This document shows, piece by piece, positions 35,126 to 43,982 of a DNA stretch of 64,000 nucleotides. The notes beneath the pieces are model-generated. The model searched no databases. It was given only the letters and a program-made list of their open reading frames with translations, and was not told where the DNA came from. The stretch's first letter is position 1. Each line of letters begins with the position of its first letter. This DNA is from Thermohalobaculum sp039184865. Its GTDB lineage: Bacteria > Pseudomonadota > Alphaproteobacteria > Rhodobacterales > Rhodobacteraceae. Both the position numbers and the translations under genes were made by a program. The stretch lies in contig JBCDAV010000008.1 of NCBI GenBank assembly GCA_039184865.1, positions 135,181 through 199,180 of the forward strand, given 5' to 3'.

Positions 35126-36514
35126 TCAGAAGTGGATCGCCCGGCCATATGCGTCCAACACGCTCTCGTGCATCATCTCGGAGAGCGTCGGGTGCGGGAA
35201 GACAGTGTGCATCAGGTCTTCCTCGGTCGTCTCCAGCTGGCGGCCGACGACATAGCCCTGGATCAGCTCGGTGACCTCGGCGCCGACCATGTGGGCACCC
35301 AGAAGCTCGCCGGTGCCCTCGTCGAAGATGGTCTTGATCATGCCTTCGGGTTCACCAAGCGCGATCGCCTTGCCGTTGCCGATGAACGGGAACCGGCCGA
35401 CCTTGATCTTCTTGCCGGCCTCCTTGGCCTGCGCTTCCGTCATGCCGACCGAGGCAACCTGCGGCTGGCAGTAGGTGCAGCCCGCGATCGAGTCCGGCGA
35501 GACAGGGTGGACGTCGTTCTTTCCTGCGATCAGTTCGGCGACCATGACGCCCTCGTGACTGGCCTTGTGCGCGAGCCACGGCGCGCCGGCGATGTCGCCG
35601 ATCGCGTAGACACCCTCGACACCTGTCCGGCAGTAGGGATCGGTGACGACATGGGTGCGGTCGACCTTGACGCCGAGCGCCTCGAGGCCGAGCCCTTCGG
35701 TATTGCCGACGATGCCGACGGCAGAGATGACGGTATCAAACTCGTGCGTCTCGACCTTGCCGCCGGTCTCGATATGCGCGGTGACCTTGCCCTTCGCTCG
35801 GTCGAGTTTCTTGACCATGGATTTCTCCATGATCTTCATGCCCTGCTTGGCGAACGACTTCTTGGCAAAGGTGCTGATCTCGGCATCCTCGACCGGCAGG
35901 ATCCGATCCATCACCTCGACCACGGTCGTTTCTGCACCGAGCGTATTGTAGAAGCTGGCGAACTCAATCCCGATCGCGCCCGAGCCGATCACCAGCAGTT
36001 TCTTCGGCATGCGCTTCGGTTCCAGTGCGTGCTTGTATGTCCAGACAAGATCGCCATCAGCCTCGAGCCCCGGCAGTTCGCGAGCACGGGCTCCGGTCGC
36101 GATGATGATGTTCTTTGCGCTCAATTCCTGCGGCTTGTCGCCCTTGACCTTCACCTTGCCTTTGGACGGGATCGACGCCTCGCCCATGATTGTCGTGACC
36201 TTGTTCTTCTTCAGCAGGTGCCCGACGCCCGAGTTGAGCTGACCCGCGACGTTGCGCGAGCGCTTGACCACCGCATCGAGGTCATAGCCGATCTTCTCGG
36301 CCTTCAATCCGAAGTCTTTTGCGCGCTCCATAAGATGGAAGACTTCCGAGGACCGCAGCATCGCCTTCGTCGGGATGCAGCCCCAGTTGAGGCAGATGCC
36401 GCCAAGGTGCTCGCGCTCGATGATCGCTGCCTTGAGACCGAGTTGCGCCGCCCGGATCGCGGCGACATACCCGCCGGGGCCTGCTCCGATCACGACGACA
36501 TCATAGCTGCTCAT
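35126..36514 (-). CDS. lpdA: dihydrolipoyl dehydrogenase, PDH-type E3
   Basis: A 462-residue flavoprotein disulfide reductase. The FAD motif is VVIGAGPGGYVAAIRAAQLG (residues 7-26), the redox-active pair is Cys41/Cys46 in GGICLNWGCIPTK, the NAD motif is VIGSGAIGIEFASFY, and the C-terminal active-site base is in TVFPHPTLSEMMHE. The CLNWGC form is typical of the E3 of pyruvate dehydrogenase in alphaproteobacteria, in contrast to the CLNVGC form of the second copy at 59345. It stands apart from E1/E2 genes here. It reoxidises dihydrolipoyl groups with NAD. Confidence 0.95.
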   Translation of the reverse strand: MSSYDVVVIGAGPGGYVAAIRAAQLGLKAAIIEREHLGGICLNWGCIPTKAMLRSSEVFHLMERAKDFGLKAEKIGYDLDAVVKRSRNVAGQLNSGVGHLLKKNKVTTIMGEASIPSKGKVKVKGDKPQELSAKNIIIATGARARELPGLEADGDLVWTYKHALEPKRMPKKLLVIGSGAIGIEFASFYNTLGAETTVVEVMDRILPVEDAEISTFAKKSFAKQGMKIMEKSMVKKLDRAKGKVTAHIETGGKVETHEFDTVISAVGIVGNTEGLGLEALGVKVDRTHVVTDPYCRTGVEGVYAIGDIAGAPWLAHKASHEGVMVAELIAGKNDVHPVSPDSIAGCTYCQPQVASVGMTEAQAKEAGKKIKVGRFPFIGNGKAIALGEPEGMIKTIFDEGTGELLGAHMVGAEVTELIQGYVVGRQLETTEEDLMHTVFPHPTLSEMMHESVLDAYGRAIHF

Positions 36515-36767
36515 GGCGGTCTCCTCGGGAGTTCGGTTGCAAGAAACCTATGGCGACGATCTGCTCGATGCAATTCAAGGCGCAGCAAGAAAGTGGCGAA
36601 ATCAGACTATGCTGCAGCGCAACATTTCGTCTGTTTTGGCCACAACGGCAACGAACTTCTTTGATTTCTCGATGTGCCGCCGACCCCGGCCCGCTCGCTA
36701 AAGAGCCAAATCAGCCAGGGTCGGTAACCTTTGGAAGAAGTCGCGACGCGATGCTTCTTGCTGACCC

Positions 36768-37616
36768 CTAATGCTGGATTTCCTGCACCTTCATCACGAG
36801 GTCGTTCCAGTTCCGCTGGTTCTCGATGTCGTGCTCCAGCCCTTGCTCATCAGCAATCGTGAAACGCTTGATCGCGGGCGTTTTGCTGGTGGCCTGGTAG
36901 AGCCAGTACGCTTCGGCTTTCAGAGCTTCATCGATCGGCCTGTCGATCGACTCGTACACCATCTGCTTGCATGCGTTGATCGATTCTGCCGGGAACTGCG
37001 CGATGCGGTTTGCGAGCGCGTCGACATAGGGTCCGATTTCTTCAGGGTCGAGCGCCCTGTTGATCGTTCCCATCGCTTCGGCTTCATCGGCGTCAAAATC
37101 GCGCGCGCTCAGAATGATCTCCAGTGCGCGGCCCAGTCCGGTCTGACGCGCCATCCGTGAGGCACCGCCGCCACAGGGCAGAATGCCCATGCCGACTTCC
37201 ATCTGCATGAACTTGAACTTGCCGCGCGCCGCGAAGCGCATGTCCAGCGCCAAAGCCAGTTCGTGGCCGCCGCCCCGTGCGAAGCCCTCCAGCTTCGCGA
37301 TGGTCGCCTGCGGGACCTTGCTGATCCTCTCGCACACCGCCTGTAGATCGAGCAGCTGCGCGTCTTCGCGCGAGACGGCTTCGGTCGACATGTCCTTCAG
37401 GAGTTCGGTATCGTAGTGGCAGACCCAGATTTCCGGGTTCGCCGACTGGAAGACGACCACTTTGGTATCGCGGTCGCGTTCGAGGCGCATGGCAAGGCTG
37501 TTGAGGTCGGCCAACATCTCCTGACCCTGCACGTTCACCGTTCCGAAGTTGAAGGTGACGGTGGCGATTGCGTTCTCGACTTTCACGTCAAATGTCTGGA
37601 AATTCTCGTATTTCAT
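36768..37616 (-). CDS. enoyl-CoA hydratase/isomerase homologue
   Basis: A 282-residue crotonase-like protein. Conserved parts include VVVFQSANPEIWVCHYD (where the first oxyanion segment normally reads GxxFxAGAD), KLEGFARGGGHELALALDMRFAA and MQMEVGMGILPCGGGASRMARQTG. The first catalytic Glu of classical hydratases is not obvious; the second site has a Gly/Pro-rich form. The C-terminus contains an unusual extension after residue 230 (TSKTPAIKRFTIADEQGLE). It is a single gene with 250-nt gaps on either side. A role in acyl-CoA metabolism is likely but activity may be altered. Confidence 0.82.
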   Translation of the reverse strand: MKYENFQTFDVKVENAIATVTFNFGTVNVQGQEMLADLNSLAMRLERDRDTKVVVFQSANPEIWVCHYDTELLKDMSTEAVSREDAQLLDLQAVCERISKVPQATIAKLEGFARGGGHELALALDMRFAARGKFKFMQMEVGMGILPCGGGASRMARQTGLGRALEIILSARDFDADEAEAMGTINRALDPEEIGPYVDALANRIAQFPAESINACKQMVYESIDRPIDEALKAEAYWLYQATSKTPAIKRFTIADEQGLEHDIENQRNWNDLVMKVQEIQH

Positions 37617-37891
37617 CGGAGTGTCCCTGGCTGGACCCCGGCCTGCTTTCGCAGCAGCGGGTCAATTGAGATCGGTTCGTTGCGAAGATGCCGGGCGAGC
37701 CATGCATCATCTGGTCCGAGAATTATTTTTTTGATTTTTCAGATAAACGGCGCTCTTCTAATTACAGAATATATATTTTAGATATAAATAAGCATTGTAA
37801 TCTCGGTGTTGAGGTTCACGCCGAGGGTGACTTGCGCCTCCCGGCGCTTCGAAGTCAGTTCTGATTGGTCTCAGCCGCGCAGCATGAGCGA

Positions 37892-38449
37892 TCAGCCCAT
37901 GTACCCGCCTTCTTCCCGATAGGTCAGTTCCGCAGGCGTGTCCTTTCGGCCAAGTGCGGCATTACGGGACGGAAACCTTCCGAACCGGCGGATCACGTTG
38001 CGATGGCTGATGACGGCGTGCCAGCCCTCTTCCGGCAGGCTGGGCATTCGCGTCATGAACAATCGGACCGAGCGTTCCTGATCGGGCAGGCTCTCGGAAT
38101 GCTCCAGCGGCAGGTAGAAGAACTGTCGTCCGGGCTCGGGCGTCATCAGGTCAAATCCGCGCCCGATCGCCATTTTCGCCAGCGCGCGGCACATCGGGTC
38201 ATGCGCGTAGGCCTCGGCTGTTCCCCGGTGCAGATTTCGCGAGAACTGGTCGATCAGGATCACCAGGGCCAGTGCGCTTCTCGGTGTGGCCGCCCATGAT
38301 CTGAGCTGTCCCGCGCAAGCCTGGGCGCGCAGATCGCCGAACTCACGCGCGATGCGATCGTCGATCTCGTCGCTCGCCTTGTACCACCCTTCAGGCCCGA
38401 CCTCCTCGAGCCAAAAGGTCACCACCCTGTCCACTTTCGTTCGGTCCAT
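37892..38449 (-). CDS. DUF924 family protein
   Basis: A 185-residue protein of the DUF924/YfbU-neighbour helical family. Hallmarks are VVTFWLEEVGPEGWY at the N-terminus, LALVILIDQFSRNLHRGTAEAYAHDP (the conserved DQFxRN motif) and FFYLPLEHSESLPDQERSV, then HRNVIRRFGRFPSRNAALGR. The fold is an all-helical tetratricopeptide-like structure; biochemical function is unknown. It starts 3 nt after the stop of the upstream MFS transporter gene, so they form an operon. Confidence 0.92.
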   Translation of the reverse strand: MDRTKVDRVVTFWLEEVGPEGWYKASDEIDDRIAREFGDLRAQACAGQLRSWAATPRSALALVILIDQFSRNLHRGTAEAYAHDPMCRALAKMAIGRGFDLMTPEPGRQFFYLPLEHSESLPDQERSVRLFMTRMPSLPEEGWHAVISHRNVIRRFGRFPSRNAALGRKDTPAELTYREEGGYMG

Positions 38450-38452
38450 CGC

Positions 38453-39727
38453 TCACCCGGCGGCGACAGGCGACGTTTCCTGTTCCGTCGCCTCCTGCGC
38501 CTCTTCCATCGCCGCCTCCCAGGCAGCATCGGTGGCAACCTGACTGACAACCGGGCTCATGGCAACCATCGGGCCGGTCTCGTCAACCGGCGTGGATGGC
38601 CGCTGCGTCATGCGCCAGAGCGCATAGAGGAACGTGCCGCCCATCGCGGTCGCGATGACCAGGAAGAAGCCCGCAGGTCCGAAGTTCTCCATTGCGAAGC
38701 CGACGACGATGGGTGCGATGAGCGCGCCGACCCCGTTGATCAGGATCATTCCGCCGGCGGCCGAAGCCATGTCCTCGTGTGCCAGCAGGTCGTTCACATA
38801 GGCCGCGAGCAGCGAGTAGAGCGGGTTCGCCATCCCGCCGACCACGAAGGCGAGTGCCGTCAGCGCGTAGAAGCCCCCAGCCAAGCTGGCGAGCACGGCA
38901 CTGAGGGCGCCTATCATGGTCACGATCGCAATCAGGCGGCGGCGATCCATCCGGTCGGAGAACCAGCCGATCGGGATCTGGAAGATGAGGCCGCCAAGAT
39001 AGATGGCGCCGATGAAGATGGAGATCTCGATATTCGACAGGCCGAGATCGGCGGCATAGACCGCGCCCATGCCGAACAGGCATCCGAACGTGGCGCCAAG
39101 CATGCACATGCCGACGCATCCCAAGGGCGAGGTCTGGAACAACTGCACCAACGGCATTCGGCGGGTCGATTCGAACATCGGCACCGGGCTGGACGACAGC
39201 AGGATCGGCGCGAACGAGATCGAAACCAGCACCGACATGATGACGAAGAGATCGTAGCCGCCCGGATCAGCCACGTTCAGCAGCGCCTGCGCGACGATGA
39301 TGCCGATCATCTGGGCAAACACATAGGCCGACATGGTCTGGCCGCGTGTCTCGTTGGTCGCGCCGTCGTTCAACCAGCTCTCGGCGACGACATAGACGCC
39401 GGAGAGACAGAAGCCGACGAGAACGCGCATCACGAACCACGCGATCGGATCGACGACCGCGGCGTAGAGAATGAAGGCCGCCGAGATCATCGACGCCAAG
39501 GCCGCGAAAACCCGGACATGCCCGACCCGGCGCAGCAGATATGGCGTGACCTGTGTGCCGCCGAGAAAGCCCACGAAGTACGCGGACATCACGAAGCCGA
39601 GCACAGACGGGCTCATGCCCTCCGCGTCGCCGCGCACGCCCAGAACGGTGCCTTGAAGCCCGTTCCCGACCATCAGCAGCATCATGCCGAGCAGCAGGGC
39701 CCACGAGTTCCGGATGGCAGTCAGCAT
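38453..39727 (-). CDS. MFS transporter, YcaD-like
   Basis: A 424-residue inner-membrane protein with twelve hydrophobic helices in two halves. The N-terminus NSWALLLGMMLLMVGNGLQGTVLGVR, the loop YLLRRVGHVRVFA and VVAESWLNDGATNETRGQTM are typical of the YcaD/unidentified MFS subgroup; the central loop carries GWFSDRMDRRRLI. The last 50 residues form an acidic, Ala/Glu-rich cytoplasmic tail. The substrate is unknown for this subgroup. It is followed 3 nt later by the DUF924 gene. Confidence 0.9.
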   Translation of the reverse strand: MLTAIRNSWALLLGMMLLMVGNGLQGTVLGVRGDAEGMSPSVLGFVMSAYFVGFLGGTQVTPYLLRRVGHVRVFAALASMISAAFILYAAVVDPIAWFVMRVLVGFCLSGVYVVAESWLNDGATNETRGQTMSAYVFAQMIGIIVAQALLNVADPGGYDLFVIMSVLVSISFAPILLSSSPVPMFESTRRMPLVQLFQTSPLGCVGMCMLGATFGCLFGMGAVYAADLGLSNIEISIFIGAIYLGGLIFQIPIGWFSDRMDRRRLIAIVTMIGALSAVLASLAGGFYALTALAFVVGGMANPLYSLLAAYVNDLLAHEDMASAAGGMILINGVGALIAPIVVGFAMENFGPAGFFLVIATAMGGTFLYALWRMTQRPSTPVDETGPMVAMSPVVSQVATDAAWEAAMEEAQEATEQETSPVAAG

Positions 39728-39836
39728 GGTGTAGATCCCGACCGAGGTTGTTGGCCCGGGAATGTGTCGGATTTCGCCGAGGTCCGCTGTCTTGTCCGCG
39801 GCACCTGCATGTCGCTGTCGTTATGCGCGCTTCGAG

Positions 39837-40889
39837 CTACAGGTCGGGCAGCAGGAGCGAGCTGTCGCCGTAAGAGTAAAACCGGTAACCTGCAGCAATT
39901 GCATGGGCATAGACATCCTGCATCCGGTCCGTGCCCATCAGGGCCGAGACCAGCATGAACAGAGTCGACCGCGGCAGGTGAAAATTGGTCATCAATCCAT
40001 CTGTTGCGCGAAAGCGGTGGCCAGGCCGGATGAAGATGTCCGTGTCGCCCCGGAACGGCTGGACCGTGCCGTGCTTGTCTGCGGCACTTTCGAGCAGGCG
40101 CAGCGCTGTCGTACCTGCCGGAATGATCCGGCCCCCGGCGGAGCGGGCTGCGGTGATTACCTCGGCGGCCTCGGGAGAGATCTCACCCCATTCGGCGTGC
40201 ATCTTGTGATCGTCCGGGTTCTCGGTCTTGACCGGCAGAAAGGTGCCGGCTCCGACGTGCAGGGTGAGGTGTGCCGAGAGGATACCGACCGACTCTAGGC
40301 GTGCAAGCAACGCATCATCGAAGTGCAGGCTGGCAGTGGGTGCTGCGACAGCGCCCGGGTTCACTGCAAAGACGGTCTGGTAGTCCTCGTCATCCTGCGC
40401 GTCCGCCGCGCGACGTTGCGCAATGTACGGCGGCAGCGGCATGACACCGGCCTCGGCGATCGCTGCATCGAGATCAGGGCCAGACCGGTCGAAGGACAAC
40501 TGGATTTCCCCGCCCGACTTTTGAGTAACTTCGGCCCCGAGCGCGCCGAAACTGATCCGGTCGCCCTCTGCCAGTCGCTTGGCAGGCTTTGCCAGTGCGG
40601 TCCACTCCGCGTCGCTTTCGCGCCGGATCAGGGTCGCCTCGATCTTCGAGATGCCCGAGCCGTGAGATGTCTCCCGTCGCCGCTCGCCGAACAGCCGTGC
40701 GGGAATCACCTTGGTGTCGTTGAAGACGATGAGATCGCCGGGGCGGAGCACGTCCGGCAAGTCGCTGACGTGCCGGTCGGTCAGATCATTGCGTCCTGCA
40801 ACGAGCATCCTCGACGCCGGTCTCGGTCTGACGGGCCGCAATGCGATCAGTTCTTCGGGAAGTTGAAAATCGTAGGCGTCGATGCTCAT
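39837..40889 (-). CDS. queA: S-adenosylmethionine:tRNA ribosyltransferase-isomerase QueA
   Basis: A 350-residue enzyme making epoxyqueuosine in tRNA by transferring the ribosyl group of SAM onto preQ1. Landmarks are YDFQLPEELIALRPVRPRPASRML, DLIVFNDTKVIPARLFG, LPPYI, YQTVFA with PGAVAAPTASLHF, LHVGAGTFLPV and TNFHLPRSTLFMLVSALMG. The start at 40889 (MSIDAYDF) matches the usual N-terminus, so the longer frame was trimmed. Single gene; no tgt next to it in the visible downstream direction. Confidence 0.96.
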   Translation of the reverse strand: MSIDAYDFQLPEELIALRPVRPRPASRMLVAGRNDLTDRHVSDLPDVLRPGDLIVFNDTKVIPARLFGERRRETSHGSGISKIEATLIRRESDAEWTALAKPAKRLAEGDRISFGALGAEVTQKSGGEIQLSFDRSGPDLDAAIAEAGVMPLPPYIAQRRAADAQDDEDYQTVFAVNPGAVAAPTASLHFDDALLARLESVGILSAHLTLHVGAGTFLPVKTENPDDHKMHAEWGEISPEAAEVITAARSAGGRIIPAGTTALRLLESAADKHGTVQPFRGDTDIFIRPGHRFRATDGLMTNFHLPRSTLFMLVSALMGTDRMQDVYAHAIAAGYRFYSYGDSSLLLPDL

Positions 40890-41022
40890 TCGGCCTCCGA
40901 TCTCATCTTCGCCGCTTCGGTCAGGCGACAACGGCGCGCGCAGCCCGGATGGGCGAGCACGCCAGGTATCGCGCGTGAGGGCGCGTCAGCGCGCTCACTC
41001 CGTTTCGTACGAGGGCCGTGAT

Positions 41023-42315
41023 CTATTTTCTATGCGCACCCTTCAGGGCCTGATCCAGATCCTCGATCAGATCGTCCGCGTCCTCGATGCCGACCGAGAT
41101 CCGAACCACATCGTTGCCTGCGCCCGCCGCCTCGCGCTGTTCATCGGTCAACTGGCGGTGCGTCGTCGAGGCCGAGTGGATGACCAGTGAGCGGGCATCG
41201 CCAAGATTTGCAACATGGCTGAAAAGCTCCAGGGCGTCGACGAACTTCATGCAGGCGTCGTAGCCGCCCTTCAGTCGGATCGTGAACAACGCGCCCGCGC
41301 CGTTGGGACAGATCTTCTTCGAAAGCTTCGCGTACGGCGAGGATTTCAGCCCGGCGTAGGTCACCGCCTTGACGTGCTTGTGGCCTTCGAGCCAGCCGGC
41401 GATCTTCGTCGCATTTTCGATGTGCCGCTCCATGCGAAGGCTGAGCGTCTCGATGCCCATCAGCGTGTAATGCGCGGCCTGGGGGTTCAGCGTCATCCCG
41501 AGATCGCGCAGTCCGACGGCGATGCCGTGGAACGTGAAGGCCATCGGGCCGAAGGTCTCGTGAAACCGCATTCCGTGATAGGCGGGCTCCGGCTCGCTGA
41601 GCGAGGGGAACTTGTCGTCCGCCGACCAGTCGAACTTGCCGGAGTCGACCACGACCCCGCCGGTCACCGTGCCGTTGCCGGTCAGGTACTTGGTCATGGA
41701 GTGGACAACCAGCGTCGCGCCGTGCTCTATCGGGCGGCAGAGATACGGGGTTGCCGATGTGTTGTCGACGATAAGCGGTAACCCGTTGCGCTCGGCGATC
41801 TTCGCTATCTTCGGGATATCGGCGATGTGACCGCCCGGATTGGCAATCGACTCGCAGAAAACCGCCTTCGTCGCGAAATCGATTGCGCCGTCGATCTCGT
41901 CCGGGTTGTCGATGTCGACGAACTTGGCCTCCCAGCCGAAGCGTTTGATTGTCTGGCTGAACTGGGTGATCGAGCCGCCGTAAAGCCGGTTCGAGACCAC
42001 CACATTGTCGCCCGGTCCCATCAGCGGGAACAGCGCCATGATCTGGGCCGCGTGCCCGGACGAGCAGCAGACCGCGCCGACACCGCCTTCAAGTGTCGCG
42101 ATCCGTTCCTGAAGCACGGCGATGGTCGGATTGGTCAGGCGCGAATAGATGAACCCGACTTCCTGAAGGTTGAACAGCGCGGCCGCATGATCCGCGTCGC
42201 GAAAGCAGAAAGCCGTCGTCTGGTAGATCGGAGTCTGACGCGCTCCGGTCGCCGGATCGGGTCTTGCGCCGGCGTGAATCTGTAGTGTGTCGAAGCCAAA
42301 GGTCTTCTGGGCCAT
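41023..42315 (-). CDS. metY: O-acetylhomoserine sulfhydrylase/aminocarboxypropyltransferase
   Basis: A 430-residue PLP enzyme of the Cys/Met metabolism family that makes homocysteine (or methionine) from O-acetylhomoserine and sulfide (or methanethiol). Landmarks are FDTLQIHAGARPDPATGARQ with QTTAFCFRDADHAA, YSRLTNPT, SSGHAAQI, VVDNTSATPYLCRP-type segment and the PLP lysine in VHSMTKYLTGNG. The length is typical of MetY rather than MetB/MetC. It follows the CoA-binding protein gene after 36 nt, too short for a SAM riboswitch. Any control must lie further upstream. Confidence 0.94.
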   Translation of the reverse strand: MAQKTFGFDTLQIHAGARPDPATGARQTPIYQTTAFCFRDADHAAALFNLQEVGFIYSRLTNPTIAVLQERIATLEGGVGAVCCSSGHAAQIMALFPLMGPGDNVVVSNRLYGGSITQFSQTIKRFGWEAKFVDIDNPDEIDGAIDFATKAVFCESIANPGGHIADIPKIAKIAERNGLPLIVDNTSATPYLCRPIEHGATLVVHSMTKYLTGNGTVTGGVVVDSGKFDWSADDKFPSLSEPEPAYHGMRFHETFGPMAFTFHGIAVGLRDLGMTLNPQAAHYTLMGIETLSLRMERHIENATKIAGWLEGHKHVKAVTYAGLKSSPYAKLSKKICPNGAGALFTIRLKGGYDACMKFVDALELFSHVANLGDARSLVIHSASTTHRQLTDEQREAAGAGNDVVRISVGIEDADDLIEDLDQALKGAHRK

Positions 42316-42351
42316 CTGGTTTCCCTCGTCCTGAGTGTAGTTTTTGATATT

Positions 42352-42882
42352 TTACTTTGAGCCTGAGGTGTCTGGCAATTGCAGACTGACATATCCCAGT
42401 TTGGATGTGACGACACCCGAATTGATGCCGCCCCGGCTCAACTCGCCCCAGAGGCGCTGGTATTCCATCTTCGGGCAGACATCCATCAGCACCTCGACGC
42501 CCTTTGCCTCGGCCCGTTTTGCCGCCTTCTTGTCGATCACCCCGATCTGCATCCAGATCGTCTTCAGCCCACGATGGAGCAGTTTGTCCAGAGCCTCATC
42601 GACGACACGGCCCGCTTCCTCGGATCGACGGAAAATGTCGACCATGTCGATCGGGTCGTGCTTTCTCGGAAGTGATGAAAGGGACTTATGGACCTTTTGC
42701 CCGAATGCGTTCTTGCCCGCGTATACGGGATTGACCGGCAATACCTTGAACCCCTGCAGCGCCAAATAGCGCGCAACGAAGAAACTCGGGCGTACCTCAT
42801 TCAACGAGACACCGACGGCAGCGATCGTGCGGGTCCGATCCAGAACCTCGCGCAAGTACCGGTATGAGTAACCGTGGATCAT
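42352..42882 (-). CDS. CoA-binding protein, YccU type
   Basis: A 176-residue Rossmann-fold protein of the CoA-binding domain family. Landmarks are TIAAVGVSLNEVRPSFFVARYLALQG, VLPVNPVYAGKNAFGQKVHKSL, IDMVDIFRRSEEAGRVVDEAL, IWMQIGVIDKKAAKRAEAKGVEVLMDVCPKME. Members bind CoA or acyl-CoA; the role is not established. The gene is commonly found directly before metY in alphaproteobacteria, as here, with 36 nt between. A strong terminator and RNA candidate lie about 60 nt upstream of its start. Confidence 0.9.
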   Translation of the reverse strand: MIHGYSYRYLREVLDRTRTIAAVGVSLNEVRPSFFVARYLALQGFKVLPVNPVYAGKNAFGQKVHKSLSSLPRKHDPIDMVDIFRRSEEAGRVVDEALDKLLHRGLKTIWMQIGVIDKKAAKRAEAKGVEVLMDVCPKMEYQRLWGELSRGGINSGVVTSKLGYVSLQLPDTSGSK

Positions 42883-42940
42883 GGTTCGAAGACTGTCATG
42901 TTCGCGCGCGGCTCTGAACCGACCGATCCGCCGCCGCGCA

Positions 42941-42986
42941 GAAAAAAAGTCCGCCGGGGGTTCTTTGGGGGGAGAAGCCGGCGGAC
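42941..42986 (-). terminator. strong Rho-independent terminator
   Basis: On the minus strand GTCCGCCGG (42986-42978) and CCGGCGGAC (42957-42949) form a perfect 9-bp stem around a 20-nt loop, directly followed by seven T residues (42948-42942). It has no T-run on the plus strand. It ends the rlmB-side transcript or the small RNA and insulates the CoA-binding/metY genes. Confidence 0.85.
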
Positions 42987-43060
42987 GTCAAGTCGGAACG
43001 AGGGACAGTGAGTCACAGAGCGGGGTCGTTCAAGCTCCGCTCCGTCCATACGAATATGGG
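42941..43060 (-). ncRNA. candidate structured small RNA between rlmB and the CoA-binding gene
   Basis: A minus-strand transcript of about 120 nt is suggested by a promoter (43066-43094) at one end and a strong intrinsic terminator at the other. In order it would contain a 5-bp hairpin with a UUCG tetraloop (arms 43055-43059 and 43046-43050), a second stem AGCGG/CCGCT with a 13-nt loop, a short GTGA/TCAC stem, and the terminator with a C-rich loop. The C-rich loop (CUUCUCCCCCC) resembles anti-Shine-Dalgarno loops seen in alphaproteobacterial small RNAs. It could instead be a leader of the CoA-binding/metY operon that ends at an attenuator. No family was recognised. Confidence 0.42.
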
Positions 43061-43065
43061 TCATC

Positions 43066-43094
43066 AGTTTACAATCTGTAACCCTTCGTCGCAA
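43066..43094 (-). promoter_or_regulatory. candidate promoter of the small RNA
   Basis: On the minus strand TTGCGA (43094-43089) and TAAACT (43071-43066) are spaced by 17 nt. The predicted transcript would begin near 43060, exactly at the UUCG-capped hairpin. Confidence 0.4.
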
Positions 43095-43149
43095 TCTCGT
43101 GATGAAGAATATGCTAAGCAATTGAATTTGAACGAATTTCAATGTGAGT

Positions 43150-43941
43150 TTATTGACGCATTTCTGCGAGTGCGACGGCTGCGGCATTCGAAACATTCAG
43201 CGAACCGAATTCTCCTGCCGGCGTGATTCGCGCCAACGTTGTGCAGAGCTCCCGTGTGCGCGCCCTGAGACCCGGCCCCTCGGCACCAAGAATGATAGCG
43301 GCTGGGACGTCTCGATGTGCTTCCGCAGCCTCGGTCAGATCCGTCGTTGCCGATCCGTCAAGCCCGATCAGTGCATAGCCCATCCTGGCAAGATCCTGCA
43401 TCGTATCGCCGAGGTTTCGCACGCGAAGATACGGCTGGCGCTCGAGCGCGCCGGATGCGGATTTCGCCAGAGCCCCGGTTTCCGGCGCTGCATGGTGGCG
43501 GGGAGCGACGACGGCACGGGCGCCGAAGACCTCCGCGGATCGCAGGATCGCACCGACATTGTGCGGATCGGTGACGCGGTCGAGCAGCACAAGCCGCGGA
43601 GATGGTCCGGCATCGGGCGCCGCAAGGTTCTCGAGCCGTCCCCAGTCGAGTGGCATCACCTCAAGAGCCGCCCCCTGGTGCACAGATTGCGGATCGAGCG
43701 GGGCCGCGAACTTGCGCGCATCGGAGGTCTCCGGCGTCATCCCGCTTGCCGATATCGCTTCTTGTAGCCGATCCGCCGCATTCAGCGTCACGATCAGCCT
43801 GAGTCTCTCGCGGTTCGGATTGAGTAGCGCGTCGCGCACCGCGTGCAGGCCGAAAAGCCAGACCGGCTCGGGCCCGGCCTTGCGCGCCCGGTCCTTCTCG
43901 ATCGCCCATTTGGGCTTCCTGCCGTCTCGTCGATCGGCCAA
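43150..43941 (-). CDS. rlmB: 23S rRNA (guanosine-2'-O-)-methyltransferase RlmB
   Basis: A 263-residue SPOUT-fold methyltransferase. After an Arg/Lys-rich N-terminus come VWLFGLHAVRDALLNPNRERLRL (substrate-binding domain), LLDRVTDPHNVGAILRSAEVFGA (motif 1), AAIILGAEGPGLRARTREL (motif 2) and PAGEFGSLNVSNAAAVALAEM (motif 3, the knot). It methylates a guanosine in 23S rRNA. The start appears to be TTG at 43941, with AAGGT 10 nt upstream. The gene is followed by the small RNA candidate; a tRNA-Tyr that often lies beside rlmB in related genomes is absent. Confidence 0.92.
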   Translation of the reverse strand: MADRRDGRKPKWAIEKDRARKAGPEPVWLFGLHAVRDALLNPNRERLRLIVTLNAADRLQEAISASGMTPETSDARKFAAPLDPQSVHQGAALEVMPLDWGRLENLAAPDAGPSPRLVLLDRVTDPHNVGAILRSAEVFGARAVVAPRHHAAPETGALAKSASGALERQPYLRVRNLGDTMQDLARMGYALIGLDGSATTDLTEAAEAHRDVPAAIILGAEGPGLRARTRELCTTLARITPAGEFGSLNVSNAAAVALAEMRQ

Positions 43942-43982
43942 GCCTGATCTACCTTATGCGATTGTCAGGTGCGCTCCGTGGG

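Noticed and set aside
42316..42351. SAM-II type riboswitch before metY
   Set aside because: Only 36 nt separate metY from the preceding gene, and no SAM-II pseudoknot pattern is visible there or in the leader of the preceding gene.
42883..43149. tRNA-Tyr next to rlmB, suggested by GTTCAAGCTC and a GTAAA segment
   Set aside because: No cloverleaf can be drawn: the would-be anticodon stem has mismatches, the T-loop would be 13 nt, and acceptor arms do not pair.
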